Source of the DNA: an uncultured Pelagibacteraceae bacterium
GTDB lineage: Bacteria; Pseudomonadota; Alphaproteobacteria; Pelagibacterales; Pelagibacteraceae
Reading direction: 5' to 3'
Assembly (NCBI GenBank): GCA_902625125.1
Contig: CACOAB010000001.1
Coordinates: 57,423 to 121,422 of the forward strand
DNA length: 64,000 bases
The position numbers and the translations under genes were made by a program. Shown piece by piece: positions 31,153-39,938 of the stretch. Position 1 is the stretch's first letter; every line of letters begins with the position of its first letter. The notes beneath the pieces are model-generated. The model made no database searches. It saw only the letters and a program-made list of their open reading frames with translations, and was not told where the DNA came from.

Positions 31153-32219
31153 TAGTGAAATAGAGCTCTAATAAAAATTAATTTTGGCATTCTTCCTATA
31201 ATATTAATATCTTCAAATATATTACTTTTATTAGATAAAAATTTTATTACACAGCTTGATGAAGCTTTAAACATTGCAAAAAATATTTTTGACATTTTAT
31301 CTGGATTTTTTTTTAAAACTCTTAAAAATATTTTATCTAAAAACTGATATTTCTTTCCTATATTGTACATTTTTATTTTTTCAATTTTACCGATATTTTT
31401 GACAATATATTTACTATGCTCTTGGATATTTAAAAAAGTATACCCTGTACTTAGCCTTGTCATTCCGCCAGCAGATCCAATATAAACAGTTTTCCTATTA
31501 TTCTTAATTGATGGATGGAATAATGGTATAGAGCCTCTTTCTGTAAAATTTATTTTATAGTTTTTAATACCTAGATTATTTTTAATATAATTTTCTAATT
31601 GAAGATCGTAATCCATTAAGCTTTGATCTTCTAAATTTGAAAGCCAAGTTGTTTCAATTAAAGCTCTATTTTTACTAAACGGTAAAGTATAAAAGAAGTG
31701 AACATCGTTTCTTTGATCACAATTAAAATCCATTAGATTTATTATTTCTTCATCAAAAATATTTTTAGGTGTTTCTATCTCGATACCTTGAAAGTGTTGC
31801 CACAATTTGGATTTATCTAATTCTTTTTCATAAAGACTGTTAAAAATTAGGGAACTTTCTGAGTTGATTTCACTTAGATTTTTAAAAAAACTTATATTGG
31901 AATTTGTAGAGAGCTTAGAATTTATTTTTTTGTAAAATTTCCCACTATCGATACTTTGGTAAGGAAAATTTTTATTTGATAATTCATGTGAATTTTCCGA
32001 AGTATTGATTGTAAAATTGTTCCAACTTTTAATAACACAATCATCAAAATTATGATCAAAAACTTTCCAAAAAGACCATGTTTTATCTCTTTTATATTCT
32101 TCACGAGTTTCAATAATTGCTAAAGTTTTCTCTTTTAACTTATCATTAATTTCAAGTTCATAAGCTAAGGATAGACCCGCGCATCCCCCACCAATAATTA
32201 TGTAGTCAAATTCTCTCAT
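31152..32219 (-). CDS. crtY: Lycopene beta-cyclase
   Basis: Flavoprotein of 355 residues that closes both ends of lycopene to form beta-carotene. The N-terminal dinucleotide-binding motif is YIIIGGGCAGLSLAYEL, followed by KTWSFW, a mark of CrtY. Other marks are FFYTLPFSKNRALIETTW and IGSAGGMTRLSTGYTF near residue 245. It overlaps crtB by 14 bases and blh by one base, so the pathway genes are tightly coupled. Confidence 0.95.
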   Translation of the reverse strand: MREFDYIIIGGGCAGLSLAYELEINDKLKEKTLAIIETREEYKRDKTWSFWKVFDHNFDDCVIKSWNNFTINTSENSHELSNKNFPYQSIDSGKFYKKINSKLSTNSNISFFKNLSEINSESSLIFNSLYEKELDKSKLWQHFQGIEIETPKNIFDEEIINLMDFNCDQRNDVHFFYTLPFSKNRALIETTWLSNLEDQSLMDYDLQLENYIKNNLGIKNYKINFTERGSIPLFHPSIKNNRKTVYIGSAGGMTRLSTGYTFLNIQEHSKYIVKNIGKIEKIKMYNIGKKYQFLDKIFLRVLKKNPDKMSKIFFAMFKASSSCVIKFLSNKSNIFEDINIIGRMPKLIFIRALFH

Positions 32220-33054
32220 TTAAATTAATTTCTTGCTCTAAAATATTATGATTCGCTTGATTATCGTAATTAAAATTTTTAATGAACAATAATTTAACAA
32301 AGTCAAAAATAGATAAAAAGGTCTGAATTACCTTTTCAAATGCAGGAACATAGATTTTGCCGGCTTTATTGTAATTATCTATATTTTTTTGTTTAAGGAT
32401 GTGGTCACCTATTTTTCTGTAAATACGCCTTGCAACGATAACAGAAAATCTTGATCTAATTGGTATATTACTAATAGAGTTAAATGAATTTTCATAAAAT
32501 ATTTGAGAATCATTTATAATTCCTCGAATTTCCGAAAAATTGTGACTAACATATTGTCTGTTACGCGCTTTATCTTCACAAACATCTCGAGCAATATTAG
32601 TAAGCTGCATAGCTATACCAAGATCAATCGCACCTTTTAGAGCCTCTTTATTTTTTACTTTTAGAATTTTTGACATCATTAATCCAACTGTACCGGCAAC
32701 TCTATAAGAATAAACAAGCAAATCTTTTTTTGAATTAATCACTACTTTTTCCTCCAAGTCTGTTTCAATTCCATCAAATAAATCTATTACTATTTGATAA
32801 GAAATACCTTCACTATCAATGACTGACCACATATCTTTTATAATTTGATTGTTAAGATTTTTATTCTCAAAATCTTTTTTAAATTTTAAGAAGATTTCTC
32901 TCTTAACACTAAGATTATTATTATCATCAACTATATCGTCTAAGGTTCTACAGAAATTATATAAAGATGAGCATTTACTTAAAGTATTGCTTGATAAAAA
33001 AAAACTTGCCCAATAAAAAGATTTAGCGTGTTTTTTTAATAAATTATTTTTCAT
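32206..33054 (-). CDS. crtB: Phytoene synthase
   Basis: Joins two geranylgeranyl diphosphates to phytoene. It has 282 residues. The first Asp-rich motif is CRTLDDIVDD near residue 35 and the second NIARDVCEDKARNRQYVS. SYRVAGTVGLMM is the segment between them. It shares its first base with the crtI stop. The substrate-making enzyme (CrtE/IspA type) is not encoded in this window and must lie elsewhere. Confidence 0.95.
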   Translation of the reverse strand: MKNNLLKKHAKSFYWASFFLSSNTLSKCSSLYNFCRTLDDIVDDNNNLSVKREIFLKFKKDFENKNLNNQIIKDMWSVIDSEGISYQIVIDLFDGIETDLEEKVVINSKKDLLVYSYRVAGTVGLMMSKILKVKNKEALKGAIDLGIAMQLTNIARDVCEDKARNRQYVSHNFSEIRGIINDSQIFYENSFNSISNIPIRSRFSVIVARRIYRKIGDHILKQKNIDNYNKAGKIYVPAFEKVIQTFLSIFDFVKLLFIKNFNYDNQANHNILEQEINLNERI

Positions 33055-34520
33055 TAAAATAATTTATCTAAAACTTTTGCTGATGAAAGAACCCCGGGCA
33101 TTCCAGCACCTGGATGTGTACCTGCACCAACAAAGTATAAGTTTTTATATATTTCAGATTGATTATGAAATCTAAAATAAGCTGACTGAGAAAATTTTGG
33201 CTGAATTGAAAACCCAGATCCATAAAGAGTTGCTAGATCTATTTCGAAGTAATCTGGTGTTAAATAAAAATCGCTTACTACATTTTCTTTAATACCAGGT
33301 AAAACAGTTTTATCCATTTTATCTAAAACTAAGTCTTTAAATTTATCACCTTCCTCGATCCAATTAATTTTTGACAAATTATTTGGGACTGGAACTAATA
33401 CATAAAAAGCATCTTGGCCATCTGGAGCCATATTAGGATCTGTTGCAGACGGTCGATGTAAATAGTAGCTTATATCATCTGAAAGCATTTTCTTTTCAAA
33501 GATTTTATCAAGGTGTTTTTCATAAGTTTCACCAAAATAAATTGTGTGATGTGCAACATCACTATATTTTTTTTTAGAGCCAAAATAATAAACAAATAAT
33601 CCCATTGAATAATCCATTCTTTTCATTTTTTGTTTAAATAAAAAATCATAATCCGCCTTTGATTTTATCAAGTTGTTGTAAACATGTGGTGGATCGGAGT
33701 TACAAATTATATAGTCACTATTAATTATTTTTGAATTATTAATTTTAACACCTTTAACCTTTTTGTTTTCTGTAAGTATTTCTGTAACTTCAGCATTTTT
33801 GATAATTTTGATATTTTCCTCAATCATCAGTTTTTCCAAAGCTTTAACAACACTTCCTGTTCCTCCCATTGAGTAGTGAATACCCCATTTTTTTTCTAAA
33901 AATAAAATCAATGTATATATCGAAGTAGTACTGAAAGGATTTCCGCCAACTAAAAGGGGGTGCATACTAAATACTCTTCTTAATTTTTCATTGGTTATGT
34001 AGTTCGAAACTAAACCGTAGACAGACTTATAACTTTTTAACTTTAATAAAGATGGAATTTGTTTCATCATAAAGACCAAATTATTAAAAGGTTTATCAGA
34101 TAAATCCGTAAAACCTTTGTTAAAGATTTTTTCAGTAAAATTTACTAAATCTTTATATCCATCATAATCAGAAGGGTTAAATTTTTTAACTTGATCTTCC
34201 ATAGATTTGTCATCACCATTGTAATCAAATGTATCTCCATTACTGAATACGAAACGGTACCACAAATCCAAGGGGACTATTTCTACGTAATCAGATATAT
34301 TTTTATTGAATAACGAAAATAATTCCTCAAATAGATATGGGGCGGTTATCACTGTAGGACCACCGTCATAAATGAACTTATCTTTTTTAAAAACTCTAGC
34401 ACGACCACCAAGATCAGGATGTTTTTCAACTAAAGTAACTTTATGACCTTTAGCTTTTAATCTTAGCGCAGCAGCAAGACCTCCAAAACCTGAACCAATA
34501 ACAGTTATTTTTTTTGCCAT
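33054..34520 (-). CDS. crtI: Phytoene desaturase
   Basis: FAD enzyme of 488 residues that desaturates phytoene to lycopene. The N-terminal FAD motif is VIGSGFGGLAAALRLKAKGH, followed by EKHPDLGGRARVF. The C-terminal CrtI signature is FVGAGTHPGAGMPGVLSSAK. It is the first carotenoid gene, 15 bases after atpF with no room for a terminator and promoter, so it probably shares the F0 transcript. Confidence 0.97.
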   Translation of the reverse strand: MAKKITVIGSGFGGLAAALRLKAKGHKVTLVEKHPDLGGRARVFKKDKFIYDGGPTVITAPYLFEELFSLFNKNISDYVEIVPLDLWYRFVFSNGDTFDYNGDDKSMEDQVKKFNPSDYDGYKDLVNFTEKIFNKGFTDLSDKPFNNLVFMMKQIPSLLKLKSYKSVYGLVSNYITNEKLRRVFSMHPLLVGGNPFSTTSIYTLILFLEKKWGIHYSMGGTGSVVKALEKLMIEENIKIIKNAEVTEILTENKKVKGVKINNSKIINSDYIICNSDPPHVYNNLIKSKADYDFLFKQKMKRMDYSMGLFVYYFGSKKKYSDVAHHTIYFGETYEKHLDKIFEKKMLSDDISYYLHRPSATDPNMAPDGQDAFYVLVPVPNNLSKINWIEEGDKFKDLVLDKMDKTVLPGIKENVVSDFYLTPDYFEIDLATLYGSGFSIQPKFSQSAYFRFHNQSEIYKNLYFVGAGTHPGAGMPGVLSSAKVLDKLF

Positions 34521-34535
34521 ATTTTATGGCCTATT

Positions 34536-35033
34536 CTAACTAGATTTTTTCTTAAGTGCTAATTTTGTTTCCTCAATACTAGAGCTATAAATTTTATCTA
34601 ATTTGCTTTTATCAAGCGAGTTTTTAAAGAGTTTTTCAACTGCCTCTATCGCAATTTTTACAGATGTGTTTTTAATGTCTTTTAAAGCTTGGTTTTTAAG
34701 TTGTTTAATTCTCTCCTCTGCATTTCTCTTTCTAGACTCCATTAAACTATGAAAATCTCGATTTGTCTTAATCACATTTTTCTCAGCTTCATCACTTGCT
34801 TTATCTATCATTTCTTTTACTTCAGACTTGGAATTGCTAATCTTCTTCTCATGTTCAGTAAGAATATTTTTTGCGTCTTCCTTTAGTTTGTTAGCTTCTT
34901 CAATTTGTTTTTTAATATTATTTATATTTTGTTCTAAAGTTGACTTAATTTTTTGAGGAATCTTGAAATATATAAGTAAACCCAAAAAAGCAAAAAAAGA
35001 TATCATCACCCAAAAAGTTGCATCTATTGTCAT
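34536..35033 (-). CDS. atpF: ATP synthase F0 subunit b
   Basis: Peripheral stalk subunit of 165 residues. One N-terminal membrane helix (FWVMISFFAFLGLLIYFKIP) is followed by a long charged coiled coil rich in Lys and Glu. It pairs with the b' subunit encoded just upstream (4-base overlap), the usual heterodimer of alphaproteobacteria and phototrophs. It is the last F0 gene; crtI begins 15 bases later. The F1 genes are not in the window, as expected for alphaproteobacteria, where F0 and F1 are separate operons. Confidence 0.93.
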   Translation of the reverse strand: MTIDATFWVMISFFAFLGLLIYFKIPQKIKSTLEQNINNIKKQIEEANKLKEDAKNILTEHEKKISNSKSEVKEMIDKASDEAEKNVIKTNRDFHSLMESRKRNAEERIKQLKNQALKDIKNTSVKIAIEAVEKLFKNSLDKSKLDKIYSSSIEETKLALKKKSS

Positions 35034-35605
35034 AAATATTTACCTATATTTTTTTTAGATATATCTTCAACCACTGCTTTAATGCTACTTTCATTTAGTT
35101 TGTCACCAGAAATATTCTCAATTACATTTGAAGCTATGTCCTCTGATATCTTTTGAATATCTGAAATAGATCCTTTTTTAAGTTCACTTATTTCTTTCTG
35201 AGCTTGTATAATTTCTTTTTCAATTTCTTTTTCAATTGCTTCCTTCTTTGATTTAATTTCTTTATCTAATGTGTTTTTAGATTCTATATGAATCTTAATA
35301 ACTTCTTTTTTTGCATCATCTAAAATCTTTTCATACTCTTTAAGTTTTAATTCAGATAACTCTTTAAACTTATTTGCATCATCTAAATCAACCTTAATTC
35401 TATTCTCTCGGTTATCTAAATTATTTTTAATTTTTGGAAGATAAAATTTTGCTATTGAAATGTACAAAATTGTAAAAACTAGAATTAACCAAAACGCCTG
35501 AGATGCCCAATATTTTGGATCCAGCTGAGGCATGCCAGCCTCAGCTGCAAACAAATTATTTTGTACAGCCGATATAGCTATAATAATACAATAGTATCCT
35601 CTCAT
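35030..35605 (-). CDS. atpG: ATP synthase F0 subunit b'
   Basis: Second peripheral stalk subunit, 191 residues. It has a signal-like hydrophobic N-terminus (residues 4-20), then GMPQLDPKYWASQAFWLILVFT, the start of the true b' membrane helix, then a coiled coil with many Lys and Glu residues. The PQLD...SQ.FWL pattern marks it as b' rather than b. Symbols atpG, atpX and atpF2 are all used for this gene. It lies between atpE and atpF. Confidence 0.9.
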   Translation of the reverse strand: MRGYYCIIIAISAVQNNLFAAEAGMPQLDPKYWASQAFWLILVFTILYISIAKFYLPKIKNNLDNRENRIKVDLDDANKFKELSELKLKEYEKILDDAKKEVIKIHIESKNTLDKEIKSKKEAIEKEIEKEIIQAQKEISELKKGSISDIQKISEDIASNVIENISGDKLNESSIKAVVEDISKKNIGKYL

Positions 35606-35616
35606 AATTATTATAT

Positions 35617-35844
35617 TTAAAATGCAAATAAAATAATTAAAGCTACTACTAGACCAAATAGTCCAGTGGCCTCTGCCAAAGCAAATCCCAAAAGTAAGTT
35701 AGGGAATTGTTTTTGAGCTGCAGACGGATTTCTCATTGCTCCAGAAAGGTAGTTACCGAAAATAATTCCGATACCTACACCAGCTCCAGCTAATGCGATT
35801 GCAGCAAGACCTGCCCCAATCATTTTTGCCGCTTCTAACTCCAT
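35617..35844 (-). CDS. atpE: ATP synthase F0 subunit c
   Basis: Rotor ring subunit of 75 residues forming a two-helix hairpin. The first helix is glycine-rich (GAGLAAIALAGAGVGIGIIFG). The polar loop is RNPSAAQKQ. The second helix carries the ion-binding Glu in FALAEATGLFGLV. The Gln found on helix 1 of sodium-type rings is absent, which fits a proton-driven ring. Confidence 0.97.
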   Translation of the reverse strand: MELEAAKMIGAGLAAIALAGAGVGIGIIFGNYLSGAMRNPSAAQKQFPNLLLGFALAEATGLFGLVVALIILFAF

Positions 35845-35861
35845 TTTTCCTCCTTTTTTAA

Positions 35862-36596
35862 TTAATGATGTAAATTTAATGCATCGTTTAAGTAGATACA
35901 GGTTAATATTGCAAAAACATAGGCTTGAAGAAACGCTACTAATATTTCTAAACCTGTTAATGCTACCGAAAAACTAAGTGGTAACCAACCACCTAGTAAT
36001 CCCAAACTTATGACAAATCCTCCAAAAACTTTTAACATCGTATGACCTGCCATCATGTTTGCAAATAGTCTAACCGATAAACTTACTGGTCTACTTAAAT
36101 AAGAAATAATTTCGATAATTGTGATTAGGGGCAACAATACTGCTGGAACACCACTCGGAACAAATATACTTAAATATTTTAATCCATGTTTTACAAAACC
36201 TATAATCGTGACGGCAATAAATATAAACAATGCCATTATTAAAGTTACAATTATATGACTGGTTACTGTAAATGAGTAGGGTAACATTCCAACCATATTA
36301 CAGAATAGAACGAACATAAATAAACTGAATATAAATGGAAAATAGGGTTTAGCTTTTGAGCCCGCTGTGTCACTGATCATTTTAGCTACAAAAGTATAAA
36401 ATAATTCAGCCACAAGCTGAAGTTTACCGGGTACAATTTTTTTTTCTTTGGTACCAAAAAATAAAAATAATAAAATTATTGAGGCACTTATTACCATAAA
36501 TAAACTAGCATTTGTGAATGATAGATCTATTCCAGCAATTTTTATCTCTGGTCCAATTTTATGAACACTAAACTGCTGCATTGGATTGCTTGCCAT
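35862..36596 (-). CDS. atpB: ATP synthase F0 subunit a
   Basis: Membrane stator subunit of 244 residues with half-channels for protons. The essential Arg is in SLSVRLFANMMAGHTMLKVFGG near residue 178, and the final ILTCIYLNDALNLHH matches the family end. It lies between atpI and atpE with short gaps, as in other alphaproteobacterial F0 operons. Confidence 0.97.
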   Translation of the reverse strand: MASNPMQQFSVHKIGPEIKIAGIDLSFTNASLFMVISASIILLFLFFGTKEKKIVPGKLQLVAELFYTFVAKMISDTAGSKAKPYFPFIFSLFMFVLFCNMVGMLPYSFTVTSHIIVTLIMALFIFIAVTIIGFVKHGLKYLSIFVPSGVPAVLLPLITIIEIISYLSRPVSLSVRLFANMMAGHTMLKVFGGFVISLGLLGGWLPLSFSVALTGLEILVAFLQAYVFAILTCIYLNDALNLHH

Positions 36597-36609
36597 ATAC
36601 CCCTTTTAA

Positions 36610-36894
36610 TTAATCTTTCTTCTGCATTTGGTTGGCAGTCCGTATTACGTTCAATATTCCGGCAGCCGCTCCCAAAAAAAAGAAAATTATTATTAACCAT
36701 GGTTTAGTATCAAACCAACTGTCTAAAATAAACCCAATAATTGTCCCAACTGCAACTGCTGCCACAAGTTCCGTACCTAATTTGAAAGCACTTCCCATAA
36801 ATGAGCCATTTTTTTCATTCTGGTAAAAAGTTTGTTTTTTTATTTTTGATTTTGCAATTTTTAGGCGAGTTTTAAAATCTTCTGGTATTGTCAT
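36610..36894 (-). CDS. atpI: ATP synthase accessory protein AtpI
   Basis: A 94-residue membrane protein with two helices (about 32-52 and 62-83) joined by DSWFDTKPWLI, the pattern of the AtpI/Atp-gene-1 family that assists c-ring assembly. FKLGTELVAAVAVGTIIGF is the typical first helix. It is the first F0 gene, eight bases after smc, so the F0 operon may be read through from upstream genes. Confidence 0.92.
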   Translation of the reverse strand: MTIPEDFKTRLKIAKSKIKKQTFYQNEKNGSFMGSAFKLGTELVAAVAVGTIIGFILDSWFDTKPWLIIIFFFLGAAAGILNVIRTANQMQKKD

Positions 36895-36902
36895 TATTTG
36901 TT

Positions 36903-39347
36903 TTAAGCAACCAATTCTTCTGCTTTTTGTAGGTCTACAGAAACAAGTTGACTTATTCCTTGCTCCGCCATCGTAACTCCATATAACCTATGCATTCTAG
37001 ACATTGATAAAGCATGATGCGTAATAATAATAAACTTTGTTTTTGTTATTTTTGTAAGTTCATCTAACAACCCACAGAACCGTGTAACATTTGCATCATC
37101 TAACGGGGCATCTACTTCATCCAATATACAAATAGGTGCTGGGTTTACTAAAAATACTGCAAACACCAATGATAATGCTGTTAAAGCCTGCTCTCCTCCA
37201 GATAATAATGTGATAGATTGCAATCTTTTCCCGGGCGGCGAAACGTACATTTCTAAACCTGCCTCTAAAGGATCATCCGAGTCTACTAATTCTATTTTTG
37301 CAGTCCCTCCATTAAATAATTTTGTATAGACTTCATTAAATTTTCTATTAACCTTAGTAAAAGCATCAAGCAGTCTTTCTCTTCCTTTTTGATTCAATTC
37401 GTCGATGCTAGATTTTAATTTTACTATTGCTGAGTAAAGATCTTCTCTATCATCTTCCATCTTTTTTATTTCTGTCTCATACTTCTTAGTTTCCTCATCT
37501 GCTCTAAGATTTACCGAGCCTAAAGACTCTCTTTGTTTTTTAATTTTTTCTGATTTTTTAGATTGATCCTCTAATGAAGGAAGATCGTTTGGAGAAACTT
37601 GGTTTAAATCCGATTGGGGTAAAATTTCATTTTCATTTTCAATATTTAACTCACTTTTTACGGAGTATAGTAAGTCTTTTTTTCTATTTTCTATACCTTC
37701 GATAGTAGCTTCATTTCTTGCTTTGTTTTCTTTTAACCCAAAAAGTTTATTTTGAATTTCTTTAATGTTTTGATTAATAGCACTATATTTTTTTTCTGCT
37801 TCTAACAATTCACTCTCTATCTCTTCATTTCTTTTTTTCGTATTCTCTAAATTTTGAAGATTTTGTCCTTTTGAGGTAGCAATACGCTCTGGATTTTTCC
37901 TATTTTCTAACAATTCTGATTTAATTTTATCTTTACGATCATTTAATTCTGATATCATTTTTTCAGAGTTAGATTTCAAATTTCTCCAATTTTCTAACTC
38001 TACATCAATATTTTTTATTCTTTCTTTTCTTTTAATCGAGTCACTTTGAATTGATTTATCTTTACCGTATTTTTCAGCATATTCTTCTTGAGAGGAAGTA
38101 ATTTGTTTTACTAAAATTCTTAATTCATTGAAAATTTTTTTAGTAAGTTTCTTATTATCATCAATATCTTTTTCGATTTTATCTAATATTACATCTAATT
38201 GATTCTGGAGGTTTTCTAATCTAGACTTGGAGTCTTTTAATTCTTTAGATGAAATTGTTTCCACTTTAAGTAGTTCATTTTCAGTTTTCAATAATTCACT
38301 TTTTTCTTTGGAAATCCTTTTTTCGTTAAGATCTGCGTCTAATGAAATACTTTTTTCTCTTTCTAGATCAGACTCAACGGTTTTAATTGATTTTTCAAGC
38401 TTATCTTGTAATGATTTTACTCTTGCTTCTTCCTCAATAAGACTAGTCATATCAAGATTGAGTTTTTGTAAATTAGCAGCGCTTTCCATTTTTTTATCCC
38501 TTAAAGGTTCTAACTTTTTGTTTTCTTCCTCCAAGAGAGCATTATTATGATTAAAATCAATACTAATCGCACTGATTTCATCCTCTAACTCGCTAAGTTT
38601 TTCAGCTACCTGTTTTTTGTCTTTCTCTATTTCTTTTATTTTTAAATAATATAAACCCGCTTCAATTCTTTTTATTTCTCTTGAAATTTCTTTATATCTT
38701 GTGGCTTCTTCTGCTTGTTTTTTTAAATTGTCTAATTGCTTTTGTTGTTGTTTTTTAAGTTCATCAGCTCTTTTTAAATTATTTTCAGCTGCGTTTAATC
38801 TTGTTTCAGCCTCTTGTCTTCTTGCGTGAATTCCAGAGATACCAGCAGCTTCTTCAAGTATCGATTTTCTCTCGATAGGTTTTGAAGTTACAAGCTGTCC
38901 AATACGTCCCTGGCTAATTATCGAGGGAGAATGAGCTCCAGTAGACAGATCTGCAAACAAAGTTTGTACATCTCTAGCCCTGACTTCTTTATCATTAATA
39001 TAATATTTTGAACCTTTTTCTTTTTCAATTTTTCTTTTAACGACTACTTCATCGAATTCTTTGTACTGAGCAGGTCCATCTTTATTTTTGTTATCTAGCA
39101 GCAATGAAACTTCTGAGATATTTTTTGAAGGCTTATTTGAAGTTCCTGAAAAAATGACATCTTCCATACCACTTCCACGCATACTTTTTGCAGAATTTTC
39201 TCCCATACACCATCGCAAAGCTTCTACAATATTAGATTTTCCACAACCATTTGGACCGACTATACCTGTCAAACCATCTTCAATTAAAAATGTGGATTTT
39301 TCAGAAAATGATTTAAAACCAGTTATGTTTAGTTGCTTGAATTTCAT
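36903..39347 (-). CDS. smc: Short SMC chromosome-segregation ATPase without visible hinge
   Basis: SMC-type ATPase of 814 residues, versus about 1150-1200 for canonical bacterial SMC. The N-terminal head has GPNGCGKSN (Walker A, about 31-39). The C-terminal head has LSGGEQALTAL near residue 715, Walker B ICILDEVDAPLDD, and the H-loop IITHH. Between about 170 and 650 almost everything is charged coiled coil, and no glycine-rich hinge domain can be seen. RecN and SbcC are excluded by the KFKQLNITGFKSF start and the DEVDAPLDDANV block. It lies one base from the dsbA-like gene and eight bases from atpI. Confidence 0.88.
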   Translation of the reverse strand: MKFKQLNITGFKSFSEKSTFLIEDGLTGIVGPNGCGKSNIVEALRWCMGENSAKSMRGSGMEDVIFSGTSNKPSKNISEVSLLLDNKNKDGPAQYKEFDEVVVKRKIEKEKGSKYYINDKEVRARDVQTLFADLSTGAHSPSIISQGRIGQLVTSKPIERKSILEEAAGISGIHARRQEAETRLNAAENNLKRADELKKQQQKQLDNLKKQAEEATRYKEISREIKRIEAGLYYLKIKEIEKDKKQVAEKLSELEDEISAISIDFNHNNALLEEENKKLEPLRDKKMESAANLQKLNLDMTSLIEEEARVKSLQDKLEKSIKTVESDLEREKSISLDADLNEKRISKEKSELLKTENELLKVETISSKELKDSKSRLENLQNQLDVILDKIEKDIDDNKKLTKKIFNELRILVKQITSSQEEYAEKYGKDKSIQSDSIKRKERIKNIDVELENWRNLKSNSEKMISELNDRKDKIKSELLENRKNPERIATSKGQNLQNLENTKKRNEEIESELLEAEKKYSAINQNIKEIQNKLFGLKENKARNEATIEGIENRKKDLLYSVKSELNIENENEILPQSDLNQVSPNDLPSLEDQSKKSEKIKKQRESLGSVNLRADEETKKYETEIKKMEDDREDLYSAIVKLKSSIDELNQKGRERLLDAFTKVNRKFNEVYTKLFNGGTAKIELVDSDDPLEAGLEMYVSPPGKRLQSITLLSGGEQALTALSLVFAVFLVNPAPICILDEVDAPLDDANVTRFCGLLDELTKITKTKFIIITHHALSMSRMHRLYGVTMAEQGISQLVSVDLQKAEELVA

Positions 39348-39938
39348 TTACAAATTCTTATCAATAATTTTTTTGAAAGATTTATAGTCAATTTTATTTG
39401 TATACTTTTTTTCGTTTATGATAATTGTTGGCGTTGACTCTATCTTATATTTTTTTTGAGCTTCTATTCTTTGATTAAGTATTTCATCTTGAGCATTATT
39501 ATTATTTAAACATTTTTCCATTTTATCATCGGATAAATTGAAACCCAATCCAACTTCCTTGATTAAAATATTGATCTTTTTTATATCAGACCCAACTGCC
39601 CAAAATTTTTGTTTTTTATAAATTTCCTCTAATAATAGAAATTTTTTTTCATTATCAGTCTGGCATCTAACTATTACCTCAGCATTGAGGGCAGCTAAAT
39701 CCAATGGAAAGGCATGATGTTCAAATCGCACTAGACCTTTATCAATGTAGTCTTTCTTTAGGTTATTAAAAACAGCTGTATGAAAATTAGCACAATGAGG
39801 ACAGGTTAATGAAGAAAAAACTTTAACCGTAATTTTTGCATCTGGACTCCCTATGCTTAATACTTTGCTTTCAACTTGAACAGTAAAAGCTAAGAAAAAG
39901 TAAAAAACTATTTGAAAAAATTTATTTGTTTTTTTCAT
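39348..39938 (-). CDS. DsbA family thiol oxidoreductase
   Basis: Exported thioredoxin-fold protein of 196 residues. A signal peptide covers about residues 1-24 (hydrophobic IVFYFFLAFTVQV). The active site is SSLTCPHCANFH, a CPHC motif as in DsbA. The cis-Pro segment is ESTPTIIINEKKY. It probably forms or repairs disulfides in periplasmic proteins. It overlaps the upstream dciA gene by 17 bases and the downstream smc by none. Confidence 0.9.
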   Translation of the reverse strand: MKKTNKFFQIVFYFFLAFTVQVESKVLSIGSPDAKITVKVFSSLTCPHCANFHTAVFNNLKKDYIDKGLVRFEHHAFPLDLAALNAEVIVRCQTDNEKKFLLLEEIYKKQKFWAVGSDIKKINILIKEVGLGFNLSDDKMEKCLNNNNAQDEILNQRIEAQKKYKIESTPTIIINEKKYTNKIDYKSFKKIIDKNL

